The notes below the pieces were generated by a model. It worked only from the letters and a program-made list of their open reading frames with translations. It was not told the origin of the DNA and searched no databases. Source: Cupriavidus gilardii (GTDB lineage: Bacteria; Pseudomonadota; Gammaproteobacteria; Burkholderiales; Burkholderiaceae). From it: 64,000 nt of DNA. Location of the stretch: assembly GCF_013314895.1 (NCBI RefSeq), contig NZ_JABTYE010000008.1, positions 1 to 64,000 on the forward strand, written 5' to 3'. This document shows positions 34,345-42,791 of this stretch, in pieces. Each line of letters starts with the position of its first letter. The first letter of the stretch is position 1. A program made the position numbers and the translations under genes.

Positions 34345-35301
34345 CTACAGATCCAGCACCAGCCGCTTGCCCTTGCAGCCCGACACGCAGACCATCATCG
34401 ACTGGTTGGCGGCGCGTTCGGCCTTGCTGAGCACGCCGTCGCGATGGTCTGGCTCGCCCTCCAGCACGCGCGTCTCGCAGGAACCGCAGACGCCTTCGCG
34501 GCAGCTGTAGTCGACCGCGATGCCCGCTTCGAGCAGCGCGTCGAGCAGCGACTTGCCGGCCGGCACCTTGACCTCCATGCCGGACTGCGCGAGCGACACC
34601 GCGTATTCGCCTTCCTGCACCGCCTCCACCGACGGGTCGGCGGCGAAGCGCTCGATATGGACGTTCGGATAGCCGTGCGCCTCGCAGGCGGACTCGAAGG
34701 CCTGCAGCATCGGGCCGGGTCCGCAGCAGTAGAAGTGCGTGCCCGGGTCCTGTCCGGCCAGCATGCCGGCCAGGTCGGGCGGGCCGCCAGCCTCGGCGTC
34801 GAAATGCAGGCGCACCGCATCGCCATAGGCCTGCAGTTCTGCGACGAAGGCCGCCTCCTCGCGGGAACGCGCGCAGTAGAGCAGCGTAAAGGGGCGGCCG
34901 AGCTGGTGCAGGCGGCGGGCCATGCAGACGATCGGCGTCACGCCGATGCCGCCGGCTACCAGCACCGTATGCGAGGCGCTCTCGTCGAGTTCGAAGTTGT
35001 TGCGCGGCGCGCCGACCGGCAGCGTGGCGCCGACGCGCAGCTGCTCATGGATATAGCGCGAGCCGCCCCGGCTGCCGCGATCGAGCAGCACGCCGACGGT
35101 ATAGCTGTGCCGTGCTTCCGGCGCGCCGCACAGCGAATAGCTGCGCACCAGGCCGTTGCCCAGATGCAGGTCGATATGGGCGCCGGGGCTGAATTCCGGC
35201 AAGGCGGCCCCCGTGGGGTCCTGCAGTTCGATGCTGACGACGCCGCGGGCTTCGTAGCGCATGGCCTGCACGCGCATCGTCAGGGTGGGGCTGGCACTCA
35301 T
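34345..35301 (-). CDS. PDR/VanB family oxygenase reductase (FMN, NAD(P)H, 2Fe-2S)
   Basis: This 318-residue reductase is arranged as in phthalate dioxygenase reductase. An FMN/FAD-type domain (RSYSLCGAPE) is followed by an NAD(P)H domain (LVAGGIGVTPIVCMARRL; CCGPGPML). A C-terminal plant-type 2Fe-2S ferredoxin has CREGVCGSCETRV and a distal Cys (MVCVSGC). It should pass electrons from NAD(P)H to the Rieske oxygenase encoded about 8 kb upstream in the same cluster. ATG 35301 has an AAGGAAG SD sequence. No other reductase is encoded nearby, which supports the pairing. Confidence 0.9.
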   Translation of the reverse strand: MSASPTLTMRVQAMRYEARGVVSIELQDPTGAALPEFSPGAHIDLHLGNGLVRSYSLCGAPEARHSYTVGVLLDRGSRGGSRYIHEQLRVGATLPVGAPRNNFELDESASHTVLVAGGIGVTPIVCMARRLHQLGRPFTLLYCARSREEAAFVAELQAYGDAVRLHFDAEAGGPPDLAGMLAGQDPGTHFYCCGPGPMLQAFESACEAHGYPNVHIERFAADPSVEAVQEGEYAVSLAQSGMEVKVPAGKSLLDALLEAGIAVDYSCREGVCGSCETRVLEGEPDHRDGVLSKAERAANQSMMVCVSGCKGKRLVLDL

Positions 35302-35343
35302 CACACTTCCTTCTGAATCCATTCGCGCCGGGAGGCGCCGTCT

Positions 35344-36318
35344 TCAACGTTTCTCGGTCAGGAACTTCCCTTCCGGGCCGCCGGCATTCTTCTGGCGGCG
35401 GGTATTGCCGTCGATGCCGCCTTCGATGGCCCATTCGGCAAACATCGTCGGGCCCGGCTCGAATTCGCGCGGCTCCCAGTGGGCATCGCAGTGATCCTCG
35501 TCCGCGTAGTACTCGATCAGGCCGCCGGCCGGGTTCCTGAAGTACCAGAAGTAGGCCGACGAGATCGGATGGCGGCCCGGGCCGAGCTGCGTCTCCCAGC
35601 CGGTGCGGGACATGTGCATGCCGCCGCCGAACACTTCGTGGATATCGCGCACGGTGAACGCCACATGGTTCAGCCCGCTCTTGGGCTGCGGCAGTTGCAG
35701 CAGGAACAGGTCGTGATGACCGCCCTCGTCGGCGCAGCGCAGGAAGGCGCCGCGGCCCGGATAGCGGTCCGACGCGACGAAGCCGAATTTCTCGGTGTAG
35801 AAGCGCTCGGTGGCATCGACGTCCTTGACGAAGAACACCACGTGGCCAACCTCGATCGGCGTCGCGCGCTCGTAGATCGGCCCGCGCTGGTTCACGCGCG
35901 GCTTCGCGCTCCAGGTGTTCATCGCCGCGCATTCGACCTCGACATCGCGCTTGCGGGTCAGCTGGAAACGCACGGCCAGACCGTTCGGGTCGGTGCAGCC
36001 GATGCGCGTCTCGTCGCCGCTGCCCTGGCGGACGAAGCCGTCTTCGCCGGCAATCGCCGCGGCGATGCGCTCCAGCGCGGCAGGCGTATCGACGCCCCAG
36101 ACCACCTCGCGCAGCGTGGGGCCGGCCTCGATCGCCGGCGGCAGCGCGGGATCGTCGATGCGGCGCACCAGCACGCGGCAGCCGTTCAGCGTCTCGAAAT
36201 CCAGCCCTTGCGTATCGTCGCGCTTCAGGATCAAACCCCAATCGTTGAAGAAGCCGCGGCAGGCGTCGAAATCGTCGGCGCCGTAGACGATCTCGTCGAT
36301 GCCCAGTACTTGATTCAT
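35344..36318 (-). CDS. Extradiol ring-cleavage dioxygenase (VOC family), cluster enzyme
   Basis: A 324-residue two-domain VOC protein. The C-terminal domain carries a His/His/Glu iron triad: EVGHVVFF, LNHVAFTV and GLIEYYAD. The N-terminal domain (EIVYGADDFDACRGFFNDW) lacks the triad, as in two-domain extradiol enzymes. ATG 36318 has a GGAGA SD sequence. In this cluster it is the best candidate for the ring-opening step on a catechol-type intermediate. It is only distantly similar to the extradiol enzyme at 1.9-2.8 kb, whose set of conserved residues is closer to BphC. The substrate is unknown. Confidence 0.83.
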   Translation of the reverse strand: MNQVLGIDEIVYGADDFDACRGFFNDWGLILKRDDTQGLDFETLNGCRVLVRRIDDPALPPAIEAGPTLREVVWGVDTPAALERIAAAIAGEDGFVRQGSGDETRIGCTDPNGLAVRFQLTRKRDVEVECAAMNTWSAKPRVNQRGPIYERATPIEVGHVVFFVKDVDATERFYTEKFGFVASDRYPGRGAFLRCADEGGHHDLFLLQLPQPKSGLNHVAFTVRDIHEVFGGGMHMSRTGWETQLGPGRHPISSAYFWYFRNPAGGLIEYYADEDHCDAHWEPREFEPGPTMFAEWAIEGGIDGNTRRQKNAGGPEGKFLTEKR

Positions 36319-36350
36319 ATCGGTCTCCAGCGGCCGCCGCCGGCTCAATT

Positions 36351-37826
36351 TCAGTTGGCCCACGGCAGCGGTTGTTGATGCAGGCCCCAGTACACGCTCT
36401 TCTGCTCCATGTACTGCAGGATTCCCAGTCGTCCCTTCTCGCGCCCCAGGCCGCTGTCGCGCCAGCCGCCGAACGGCGTCGAGATCGAGAACTGCTTGTA
36501 GGTGTTGATCCAGACGTTGCCCGCCTGCACCGCGCGCGCCACGCGCCAGGCGCGCTTGTAGTCGCGCGTCCAGACGCCGGCCGCCAGCGCATAGACGCTG
36601 TCGTTGGCCTGCGCGATCAGGTCGTCCTCGTCGTCGAACGGCATCGCCACCAGCACCGGCCCGAAGATTTCTTCCTGGCAGATGCGGGCGCGGTTATCCA
36701 GCCCCTCGATGATGGTCGGCGTATAGAAGTAGCCGTTCTCCAGCCCCGGCACGCTCGGCCGCACGCCGCCGGTGCGCAGCTGCCCGCCCTCCTCGACGCC
36801 CATCGCGACGAAGGATTCGATCGAATCGCGATGGCGGTCCGTGATCAGCGGCCCCATCTGGGTGCGCTCGTCGGCCGGGTCGCCGACGCGCAGCCGTGCG
36901 GCGCCGGCGGCCAGGCGGTCCATGAACGGCTCGTACAGCGAGCGCGCGACGAACAGCCGCGAACCCGCGATGCACGATTCGCCCGACGAGCTGAAAATGC
37001 CGTACAGCACGCCGTTGACCGCGTGGTCGAGGTCAGCGTCGTCAAACACCATGGTCGGCGACTTGCCGCCCAGTTCCAGCGACACCGGCATCATCTTGTC
37101 GGCGGCGATATGCGCGATGTGCTTGCCGGTGGTGGTGCCGCCGGTAAACGACACGCGCCGCACCAGCGGATGCTGCGTGATCGCGTCGCCAATCACCGAG
37201 CCCTTGCCCGGCAGCACGCTGATCAGGCCCCTGGGCACGCCGGCTTCCTCGCAGATCGCGGCCAGTTCCAGCGCCATCAGCGGCGTGACCTCGGCCGGCT
37301 TGACCACCACCGCATTGCCGGCGGCGAGCGCCGGCGCCAGCTTCTGCGCCTCGCTGGCGATCGGCGAGTTCCACGGCGTGATCGCCGCGACCACGCCCAT
37401 CGGCTCGTGCACGCTCATGGTCAGGAAGTCGCCGCGCGGCGGCGTCAGCGTTTCCTCCAGTGTCTCGCAGGCGGCGGCGAAGAACTGGAAGGTGCCGGCG
37501 GCGCTGGCGACCAACGCGCGCGTCTCGCTGATCGGCTTGCCGTTGTCCAGCCGCTGGCGTTGGGCCAAGGGCTCGGCGCGAGCGCGGATCAACTCGGCGA
37601 CGCGATACAGCACCGCGGCGCGCTCGTGCGGCTTGCGCTGGGCCCAGCCGCTGGTCTCGAAGGCGCGCTGCGCGCCCTGCACCGCTTCCTCGACGTCGGC
37701 GAGACTCGCCGCGTGAAGCTCCGCGACCACCTCGCCGGTGGCGGGATAGCGCGTGGCATAGCGGTCGCCGCCGCCCAGGCGCCATTGGCCGGCGATGCAG
37801 ATGGGGAGAAGGTCTTGCGTCTTCAT
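36351..37826 (-). CDS. NAD(P)+-dependent aldehyde dehydrogenase
   Basis: A 491-residue ALDH superfamily enzyme. The conserved segments are ITPWNSPI (Asn of the active site), VVVKPAEVTPL, SFTGGTTTGKHI, the general-base Glu in LELGGKSPT and the nucleophile Cys in SSGESCIAGSRL. QEEIFGPVL and FGGWRDSGLGRE follow. The usual GQ before the Cys box is replaced by GE. ATG 37826 lacks a good SD sequence. It lies directly after the aspartate-dehydrogenase-like gene and could oxidise the aldehyde formed by the ThDP decarboxylase-like enzyme or a semialdehyde from ring fission. Confidence 0.9.
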   Translation of the reverse strand: MKTQDLLPICIAGQWRLGGGDRYATRYPATGEVVAELHAASLADVEEAVQGAQRAFETSGWAQRKPHERAAVLYRVAELIRARAEPLAQRQRLDNGKPISETRALVASAAGTFQFFAAACETLEETLTPPRGDFLTMSVHEPMGVVAAITPWNSPIASEAQKLAPALAAGNAVVVKPAEVTPLMALELAAICEEAGVPRGLISVLPGKGSVIGDAITQHPLVRRVSFTGGTTTGKHIAHIAADKMMPVSLELGGKSPTMVFDDADLDHAVNGVLYGIFSSSGESCIAGSRLFVARSLYEPFMDRLAAGAARLRVGDPADERTQMGPLITDRHRDSIESFVAMGVEEGGQLRTGGVRPSVPGLENGYFYTPTIIEGLDNRARICQEEIFGPVLVAMPFDDEDDLIAQANDSVYALAAGVWTRDYKRAWRVARAVQAGNVWINTYKQFSISTPFGGWRDSGLGREKGRLGILQYMEQKSVYWGLHQQPLPWAN

Positions 37827-37848
37827 GTTCGCGTCTTGATTCGGCTGT

Positions 37849-38655
37849 TCAGATCGACACCGCATGCGCGCGGTTGCCCAGCGCGCGCACCACGCTGAAC
37901 ACGGTCAGCGCCGAGGTCTTGGGGTTGGCGGCAAGCGGCTTGCCGCGCATGGTCAGCTCGAAGCCGCCGAAGGCGCCGCGCGCTTCCACGTGATGGACGT
38001 TCTCTTCGACGCCCGGGTCGGCCAGCAGCTTGACAGCGGTGCGGTCCAGGCCCAGGCCGGCCAGCGACAGCGTCGCGGCGACGTTGGCATTCTTCGGATA
38101 GAGGCGCGCGGCATCGCGCGCGCTGCCCTCGAAGATCACGGTCGGGCCGTCCAGCGCATCGAGGTCGACCCGCTGCTCGGCCGGCGTGTCCTTCCAGGCG
38201 CGCGGCGGCTTGCGGCCGGTATAGATGACTTCATCGAGGCCGCCCACACGCGCCGCCGCCAGCGCGTCGATCGCGCCGATCGCGCCCGACAGCAGCTGCA
38301 CCTGGGTGCCGCCGCGCCGTGCCGCCGCTTCCAGCCGATCGGCCAGGCCCGGCTCGCACAGCGCGCCGACGGACACCACCATGCACGGAATGCCGCGTTC
38401 GAGCGCCGGCACGATGTGCTCCTCCAGCGCGCGATGGCCGGCGCATTCGACCAGCAGGTCGGGACGGCCGTCGGCCTCGCTCAGATGGGTGGCGACGCGG
38501 GCATGGGGCGCCAGCGCGGACACCGCGCTGCGCGCCTCGTCCATCGTGCCTTCCGGCACGATCACCAGGTCGAACACCACGTCGGGATCGGACTTGAGCA
38601 ACTCCAGCACGCCGCGCCCGATCGCGCCGCAGCCCACCATCGACACATGCAGCAT
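37849..38655 (-). CDS. L-aspartate dehydrogenase-like protein (NadX family)
   Basis: A 268-residue NAD(P)-dependent dehydrogenase with the Rossmann motif GCGAIGRG near residue 8. The family core runs through YPKNANVAATLSLAGLGLD, a His pair in VEENVHHVEARG and the C-terminal NPKTSALTVFSVVRAL. NadX enzymes interconvert aspartate and iminoaspartate/oxaloacetate. Here there are no NAD-biosynthesis neighbours; the gene sits 12 nt after the ThDP enzyme and before an aldehyde dehydrogenase. A catabolic role on an amino- or keto-dicarboxylate is therefore more likely than NAD synthesis. The ATG has an AAGGAGAA SD sequence. Confidence 0.85.
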   Translation of the reverse strand: MLHVSMVGCGAIGRGVLELLKSDPDVVFDLVIVPEGTMDEARSAVSALAPHARVATHLSEADGRPDLLVECAGHRALEEHIVPALERGIPCMVVSVGALCEPGLADRLEAAARRGGTQVQLLSGAIGAIDALAAARVGGLDEVIYTGRKPPRAWKDTPAEQRVDLDALDGPTVIFEGSARDAARLYPKNANVAATLSLAGLGLDRTAVKLLADPGVEENVHHVEARGAFGGFELTMRGKPLAANPKTSALTVFSVVRALGNRAHAVSI

Positions 38656-38667
38656 CGCCGTTCTCCT

Positions 38668-40440
38668 TCAGGCCGTCAGCGTGGCGCGTTCGGCGGCGCG
38701 TTCGGCCGCACCCTGCGCCGGTTCTTCCCCGGACTCGGCGGCGGACTCTGCGACGTTAACCGGCGGGCCGGCAAACGCGGTCTTGAAGCTGCCGATCGAC
38801 AGCATGTCGATCTCCAGCAGGAACGGGCCCGGCTCCGCGGTGGCCTGATCGAGCGCGGCACCGATCTCGTCGAGACGGCTGACGCGGCGATGGCGCAGCG
38901 CCAGCGCCTTCGACAACGCCGCGTAGTCCGGCGTATGCAGGTCGACGTAGTGGCGGCGCCCGCCGTACTGCGCGTCCTGGATGTTCTTGATGACGCCGTA
39001 GCCCTTGTCGTTCATCAGCACGATGACCAGATCGGCACGCTCCTGCACCGCGGTGGCCAGTTCGCCCAGGTTCAGGATGAAGCCGCCGTCGCCGGCCAGG
39101 CAGAAGGTCTTCTTGCCGGAGCCTGTGGCCGCCGCGCCGACCGCGGCGCCGATGCCCATCGCCAGGCCCTGGCCGATGCCGCCGCCGAGCGCATGCACGC
39201 CGGCGCGCGAATCGAAGATGCGCAGCTGGCGGTTGCCCCAGGTGCTGTTCGACACGGTGACGTCGCGCACCCAGTTGAAGTGGCGGCCCACCGCGCCCTG
39301 CAGCGCCTCGACCAGCGCCGAGTACGGACCGAGGCCGTCGACCAGCCCCTTGACCGCGATCTCGTGGGCGCGGCGCAGGTCGCCGGCGAACGCCGGGTCG
39401 ATCTGCATGCGCGCTTCCAGTCGATCGGCCAGGCCGTCGAGCACCAACGCGGCGTCGCCGCTGACGAAGTAGTCGCTCTGATAGCAGCGGCCCTCGGCGG
39501 CCGGATCGGCGTCGACGCGGAACAGCGGACGCGGCAGCTTCAGCTCGTACTTCAGCGTCTCGTTGCCGCGCAGCCGCGAGCCGACCACCACCATCGCATC
39601 GCAGGTCTGATAGAACTGCTCGACCGGCTTGTGCAGATTGAACGCGCCCAGCGAGCGCGGGTCGTCCTCGGGCACGATGCCGCGGCCCTGCGTGCTGGTC
39701 ACCACGCCAAATCCCAGGTCCAGCAGCCGCTTGACCTGCGCGCCGGCATGGCGGGCGCCTCCGCCCAGCCACAGCAGCGGGCGCCGTGCATGGATCAGGC
39801 GCTCGGCCAGCGCGTCCAGCGCGTGTGCCGACGGCACGTGGGTCGGCACCGGCAGCGGGCGCAGGTCGGTTGGCAGCGGAATCAGCGCGGCCTGGATGTC
39901 GATCGGAATCTCGACGCTGACGGGGCCCGTCGGCGCCGTCAGCGCAGTCTGCACCGCCAGCTTGATGGTGCTGATCGCGGTATCGGCGCTGCGCACGCGG
40001 AAGGCGGCCTTGGACACGGCCTTCAGCATCGTCAGCTGGTCCGGCGCCTCGTGGATGTAGGCCAGGCTCTGGTCCAGATACGGCGTCTCGATCTGCCCGG
40101 TGATATGCAGCAGCGGCGTGCCCGCGGTCAGCGCCTCGACCATCGCGCCGGCCGCATTGCCGGCGGCGGTGCCGGTGCTGGTCAGGCAAACACCCAGCCC
40201 GCCGGTGGTGCGCGCGCACGCATCGGCCATATTGGCGCCGCCGGCCTCGCCGCGCGCCGGCACGAAGCGGATCTTGCCGCGTTCGCCGATCGCGTCGAGG
40301 ATCGGCATGTTGTGGATCGAGATCACGCCGAACGCCGCCTTGACGCCGCACTGCTCGAGGAAGGCCGCAATGGCCCAGCCGACGGTGACCTGCTGCTCGC
40401 GCGCGGCTTGTTGATCTTGTTGGGGTTGTTCGTTACGCAT
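38668..40440 (-). CDS. ThDP-dependent enzyme (acetolactate synthase/benzoylformate decarboxylase-like)
   Basis: This 590-residue protein has the three-domain fold of the ThDP superfamily. The activator Glu is in VPARGEAGGANMADA near residue 55. The central domain has GGGARHAGAQVKRLL. The ThDP/Mg motif GDGGFILNLGELATAV ends with NDKGYGVI in the C-terminal domain. It could decarboxylate or carboligate a 2-oxo acid. The ATG at 40440 overlaps the SDR stop by 8 nt. A Glu/Ala-rich tail of about 25 residues follows the domain. The order ThDP enzyme, NadX-like, ALDH suggests a pathway from amino acid to 2-oxo acid to aldehyde to acid. Confidence 0.86.
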   Translation of the reverse strand: MRNEQPQQDQQAAREQQVTVGWAIAAFLEQCGVKAAFGVISIHNMPILDAIGERGKIRFVPARGEAGGANMADACARTTGGLGVCLTSTGTAAGNAAGAMVEALTAGTPLLHITGQIETPYLDQSLAYIHEAPDQLTMLKAVSKAAFRVRSADTAISTIKLAVQTALTAPTGPVSVEIPIDIQAALIPLPTDLRPLPVPTHVPSAHALDALAERLIHARRPLLWLGGGARHAGAQVKRLLDLGFGVVTSTQGRGIVPEDDPRSLGAFNLHKPVEQFYQTCDAMVVVGSRLRGNETLKYELKLPRPLFRVDADPAAEGRCYQSDYFVSGDAALVLDGLADRLEARMQIDPAFAGDLRRAHEIAVKGLVDGLGPYSALVEALQGAVGRHFNWVRDVTVSNSTWGNRQLRIFDSRAGVHALGGGIGQGLAMGIGAAVGAAATGSGKKTFCLAGDGGFILNLGELATAVQERADLVIVLMNDKGYGVIKNIQDAQYGGRRHYVDLHTPDYAALSKALALRHRRVSRLDEIGAALDQATAEPGPFLLEIDMLSIGSFKTAFAGPPVNVAESAAESGEEPAQGAAERAAERATLTA

Positions 40441-41236
40441 GACGGGAGAGTCCTCCGGAAACATCGATGTGGCTGCCCGTGGTGTACGAAGACAACGGCG
40501 AGGCAAGGAACAGGATGGCGCGCGCGGCCTCCTGCGGCAGGCCGAGACGGCCGAGTTGAATATGTTTTTGCTGTGCCAGGCGCGCGGTCCACGCGGCCCA
40601 GTCCAGATGGCGGTCGGCTTCGGGACGCGCCTCGAAACGGCGGCGCCATTGGCCCGATTCGACCAGGCCCAGCAGGATGCCGTTGACGCGGATGCCCTTC
40701 GGCGCAAACTCGGTGGCGAGCGAGCGCACCAGGTTGTGCACGCCGGCGCGGGCCGCCGAGGTGGCGACCATATGCGGCTCGGGCTGGACCGCGAGCAGCG
40801 AGTTGACGCAAACGATCGACGCGCTCGGCGATCGTTCGAGCTGCGGCAGGAAGGCGCGGGTGGCGTGGATCACCGAGAAGAACTTCAGCTGCAGTTCCTC
40901 CAGCCAGGCCTGGTCCTCGGTATCGGCGAAGGTCGAGACCCTGCCCTGCCCCGCGTTGTTGATCAGCATGTCGGCGGGGCCGAGGTTCGCTTCGACCTCG
41001 GCGGCGAAGGCACGCACCTGCTGGGGCTGCAGCACGTCGCAGGTCGCCGCGTGCAGGCGGCAGCCCGGATGCGCGTCGCGCAGCTGCGCCTCGGCGGTGG
41101 CCAGCCGGTCGGCGTCGCGGCCGCACAGCGCCACCGCGGCGCCGGCCTCCAGCAGCAGCTCGACCGTGGCCAGGCCGATGCCGGAGGAGCCGCCGGTCAC
41201 GACGGCAACCTTGCCGCCGAGTTCAATCATGGACAT
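40433..41236 (-). CDS. SDR family protein with altered catalytic motif
   Basis: A 267-residue Rossmann protein with cofactor motif TGGSSGIG, the NNAG motif (LINNAGQG) and an active-site Ser region (CVNSLLAVQ). The usual YxxxK tetrad is replaced: the aligned segment reads ATSAARAGVHNLV, giving Thr for Tyr and Arg for Lys. The C-terminal GSHIDVSGGL is normal. It may bind cofactor but be a poor or unconventional oxidoreductase. The ATG has a GGAGCAAG SD sequence. It is in the same operon as the ThDP enzyme and 14 nt after the second IclR gene. Confidence 0.83.
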   Translation of the reverse strand: MSMIELGGKVAVVTGGSSGIGLATVELLLEAGAAVALCGRDADRLATAEAQLRDAHPGCRLHAATCDVLQPQQVRAFAAEVEANLGPADMLINNAGQGRVSTFADTEDQAWLEELQLKFFSVIHATRAFLPQLERSPSASIVCVNSLLAVQPEPHMVATSAARAGVHNLVRSLATEFAPKGIRVNGILLGLVESGQWRRRFEARPEADRHLDWAAWTARLAQQKHIQLGRLGLPQEAARAILFLASPLSSYTTGSHIDVSGGLSRHA

Positions 41237-41250
41237 CTTGCTTGCTCCGT

Positions 41251-42072
41251 TCACAGGTTGACCACCTTGCGGCCGAGCTGCGGCCGGTAGTCGAGCAGGC
41301 GCGACAGCTCGCCCGCGGTGTTTCTGACTTTCTCGACCATGCCGCCCAGTTCGTCGGGATCGATATGCGAGGCCGGGATCGTCACGCCCATCGCCGCCAC
41401 CACGCGCGCGCTGCGGTCGCGCACCGGCGCCGCAATCGTCGAGATGCTCGCTTCGTAGAAGCCCTCCTGCAGCACGTAGCCGCGCTCGCGGTCGGTCTGC
41501 ACCATCTCGAACAGCGCGTCGACCGTGCGCGGCGTGCCTTCGGAGAAGGCTTCCAGATGCGGCTCGGGATAGAGCTCGCGCAGCTCGGCCAGCGTCAGGT
41601 CCTCCAGCAGCACGCGCCCCAGCACCGTGGCATGCGCGGGCAGCCGCGTGCCGACGTTGACGCTGCTGGCGAACGGCCGCGGGGCCACCGACTTGGCGAC
41701 ATAGACGATCGAGCGGCCGTCGCGCACGACCAGGTTGCACGGATAGCCAGTCTCGTCGCGCAGGCGATCGAGCAGCGGCGCGCCGAGCTCGGTCAGCTCC
41801 AGCGAGGCCAGGTACTCGAAGCCCAGCCGCAGCACCGCCATGCCAAGGCGGTATTCGCGTCCGTTGTCGGTGCGTTCGACGAAGCCCAGCATCTCCAGCG
41901 TGGCGAGCAGGCGGAACACCGTCGAGCGCGGCGCCTGCAGGCGCCGGGCCAGTTCGGCCGCGCTCAGCGTGCGTTCCGCGCGGCTGAATTCGCCGAGCAG
42001 CCGCAGGCCGCGTTCGAGGCCGGGCACGATGTACTTGTCCTGGACGGTGTCCGGCGGCAGAGGTTGGGTCAT
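41251..42072 (-). CDS. IclR family transcriptional regulator, copy 2
   Basis: A 273-residue IclR protein with the same architecture and much of the same sequence as the copy at 30983. The HTH is LSAAELARRLQAPRSTVFRLLATLEMLGF and the effector domain includes RDGRSIVYVAKSVAP and ERGYVLQEGFYEASISTIAAPV. ATG 42072 is chosen as the start that aligns with copy 1. It lies inside the catabolic cluster, just upstream of the SDR/ThDP/NadX/ALDH genes on the same strand, so autoregulation with these genes is likely. Confidence 0.88.
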   Translation of the reverse strand: MTQPLPPDTVQDKYIVPGLERGLRLLGEFSRAERTLSAAELARRLQAPRSTVFRLLATLEMLGFVERTDNGREYRLGMAVLRLGFEYLASLELTELGAPLLDRLRDETGYPCNLVVRDGRSIVYVAKSVAPRPFASSVNVGTRLPAHATVLGRVLLEDLTLAELRELYPEPHLEAFSEGTPRTVDALFEMVQTDRERGYVLQEGFYEASISTIAAPVRDRSARVVAAMGVTIPASHIDPDELGGMVEKVRNTAGELSRLLDYRPQLGRKVVNL

Positions 42073-42158
42073 GGGAATCCGGGGTCGGGCGGGGCGGCCG
42101 CTTGCGTCGTGTGGTCGCATCGCGTCGTGATGCTTCGGTCGGCGGCCGCCGCGGGATG

Positions 42159-42695
42159 TCAGCGCTTGATCTTCGACAGCGGGTGATCGGGCGGATAGGT
42201 CGGCGTGATCGGCTTCTTCGCACCGAGCATCACGCACATCAGCGCGTCTTCCTCGCCGATATTGATTTCCTCGCGATAGACGCCCGGCGGCACCGACACC
42301 AGGTCGCGATCGGTCAGGATGGTCTCGTAGCGCTCGCCGTCCTTCTCCAGCACCAGCTTGATCTTGCCGCGCAGGATGAAGAACACTTCCTCGACGTCGG
42401 TGTGCAGGTGCGACGGGCCTTCATGACCGGCCGGAATGATCATCGTCGAGAAGGTGAAGTGCTCCGACGGCACGGTATTGCTGTCCGCGGCCACGCCGGT
42501 GCCGCCGGTGCCCAGATAGCGCATCTGCGCGCGGCGGTACTTCGGGTCGTAGTCGGCCTGGAACTTCAGCGCGTTCCAGTCGTAGCGGCGCGTGGCGAAG
42601 CGCGCGACCCGGCCCTCCATCCACTGTTCGAACGAGGCGCCCTCGGGACGGTCCCAGCTGCGCTTGAGGTCTTGTTGTTCGGAGAGATCGCTCAT
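42159..42695 (-). CDS. Cupin-domain protein
   Basis: A 178-residue single-domain cupin. The first cupin motif is visible (PAGHEGPSHLHTDVEEVFFILRG, with His, His and Glu metal ligands) and a second is weaker (VPPGVYREEINIG). An approximately 70-residue N-terminal extension precedes the barrel. The ATG has a GAAGGAAA SD sequence. Small cupins of oxygenase clusters may be dioxygenases, isomerases or decarboxylases; which applies here cannot be told. It lies between the SDR/Rieske genes and the second IclR. Confidence 0.8.
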   Translation of the reverse strand: MSDLSEQQDLKRSWDRPEGASFEQWMEGRVARFATRRYDWNALKFQADYDPKYRRAQMRYLGTGGTGVAADSNTVPSEHFTFSTMIIPAGHEGPSHLHTDVEEVFFILRGKIKLVLEKDGERYETILTDRDLVSVPPGVYREEINIGEEDALMCVMLGAKKPITPTYPPDHPLSKIKR

Positions 42696-42751
42696 TTGGA
42701 TTTCCTTCGGTCTTTCGGGTCTTTCGGTGTCTTCAGGGTCTTGAGGGTCTT

Positions 42752-42791
42752 CGGTACGTCGGTACGTCGGTACGTCGGTACATCGATGCGT
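42752..42791. repeat. 8-bp tandem repeat array between SDR and cupin genes
   Basis: Three exact copies of CGGTACGT are followed by two degenerate ones (CGGTACAT, CGATGCGT), abutting the stop codon of the SDR gene. Just beyond (42705-42751) is a looser run of GGGTCTT-type repeats. The array lies in the untranslated gap before the cupin gene. Confidence 0.85.

Noticed and set aside
37864..40686. 940-codon plus-strand open frame opposite the NadX-like and ThDP genes
   Set aside because: Its composition (Arg/Gln/His/Ala runs) is that of an antisense frame, and the opposite strand carries two complete enzymes with all motifs.
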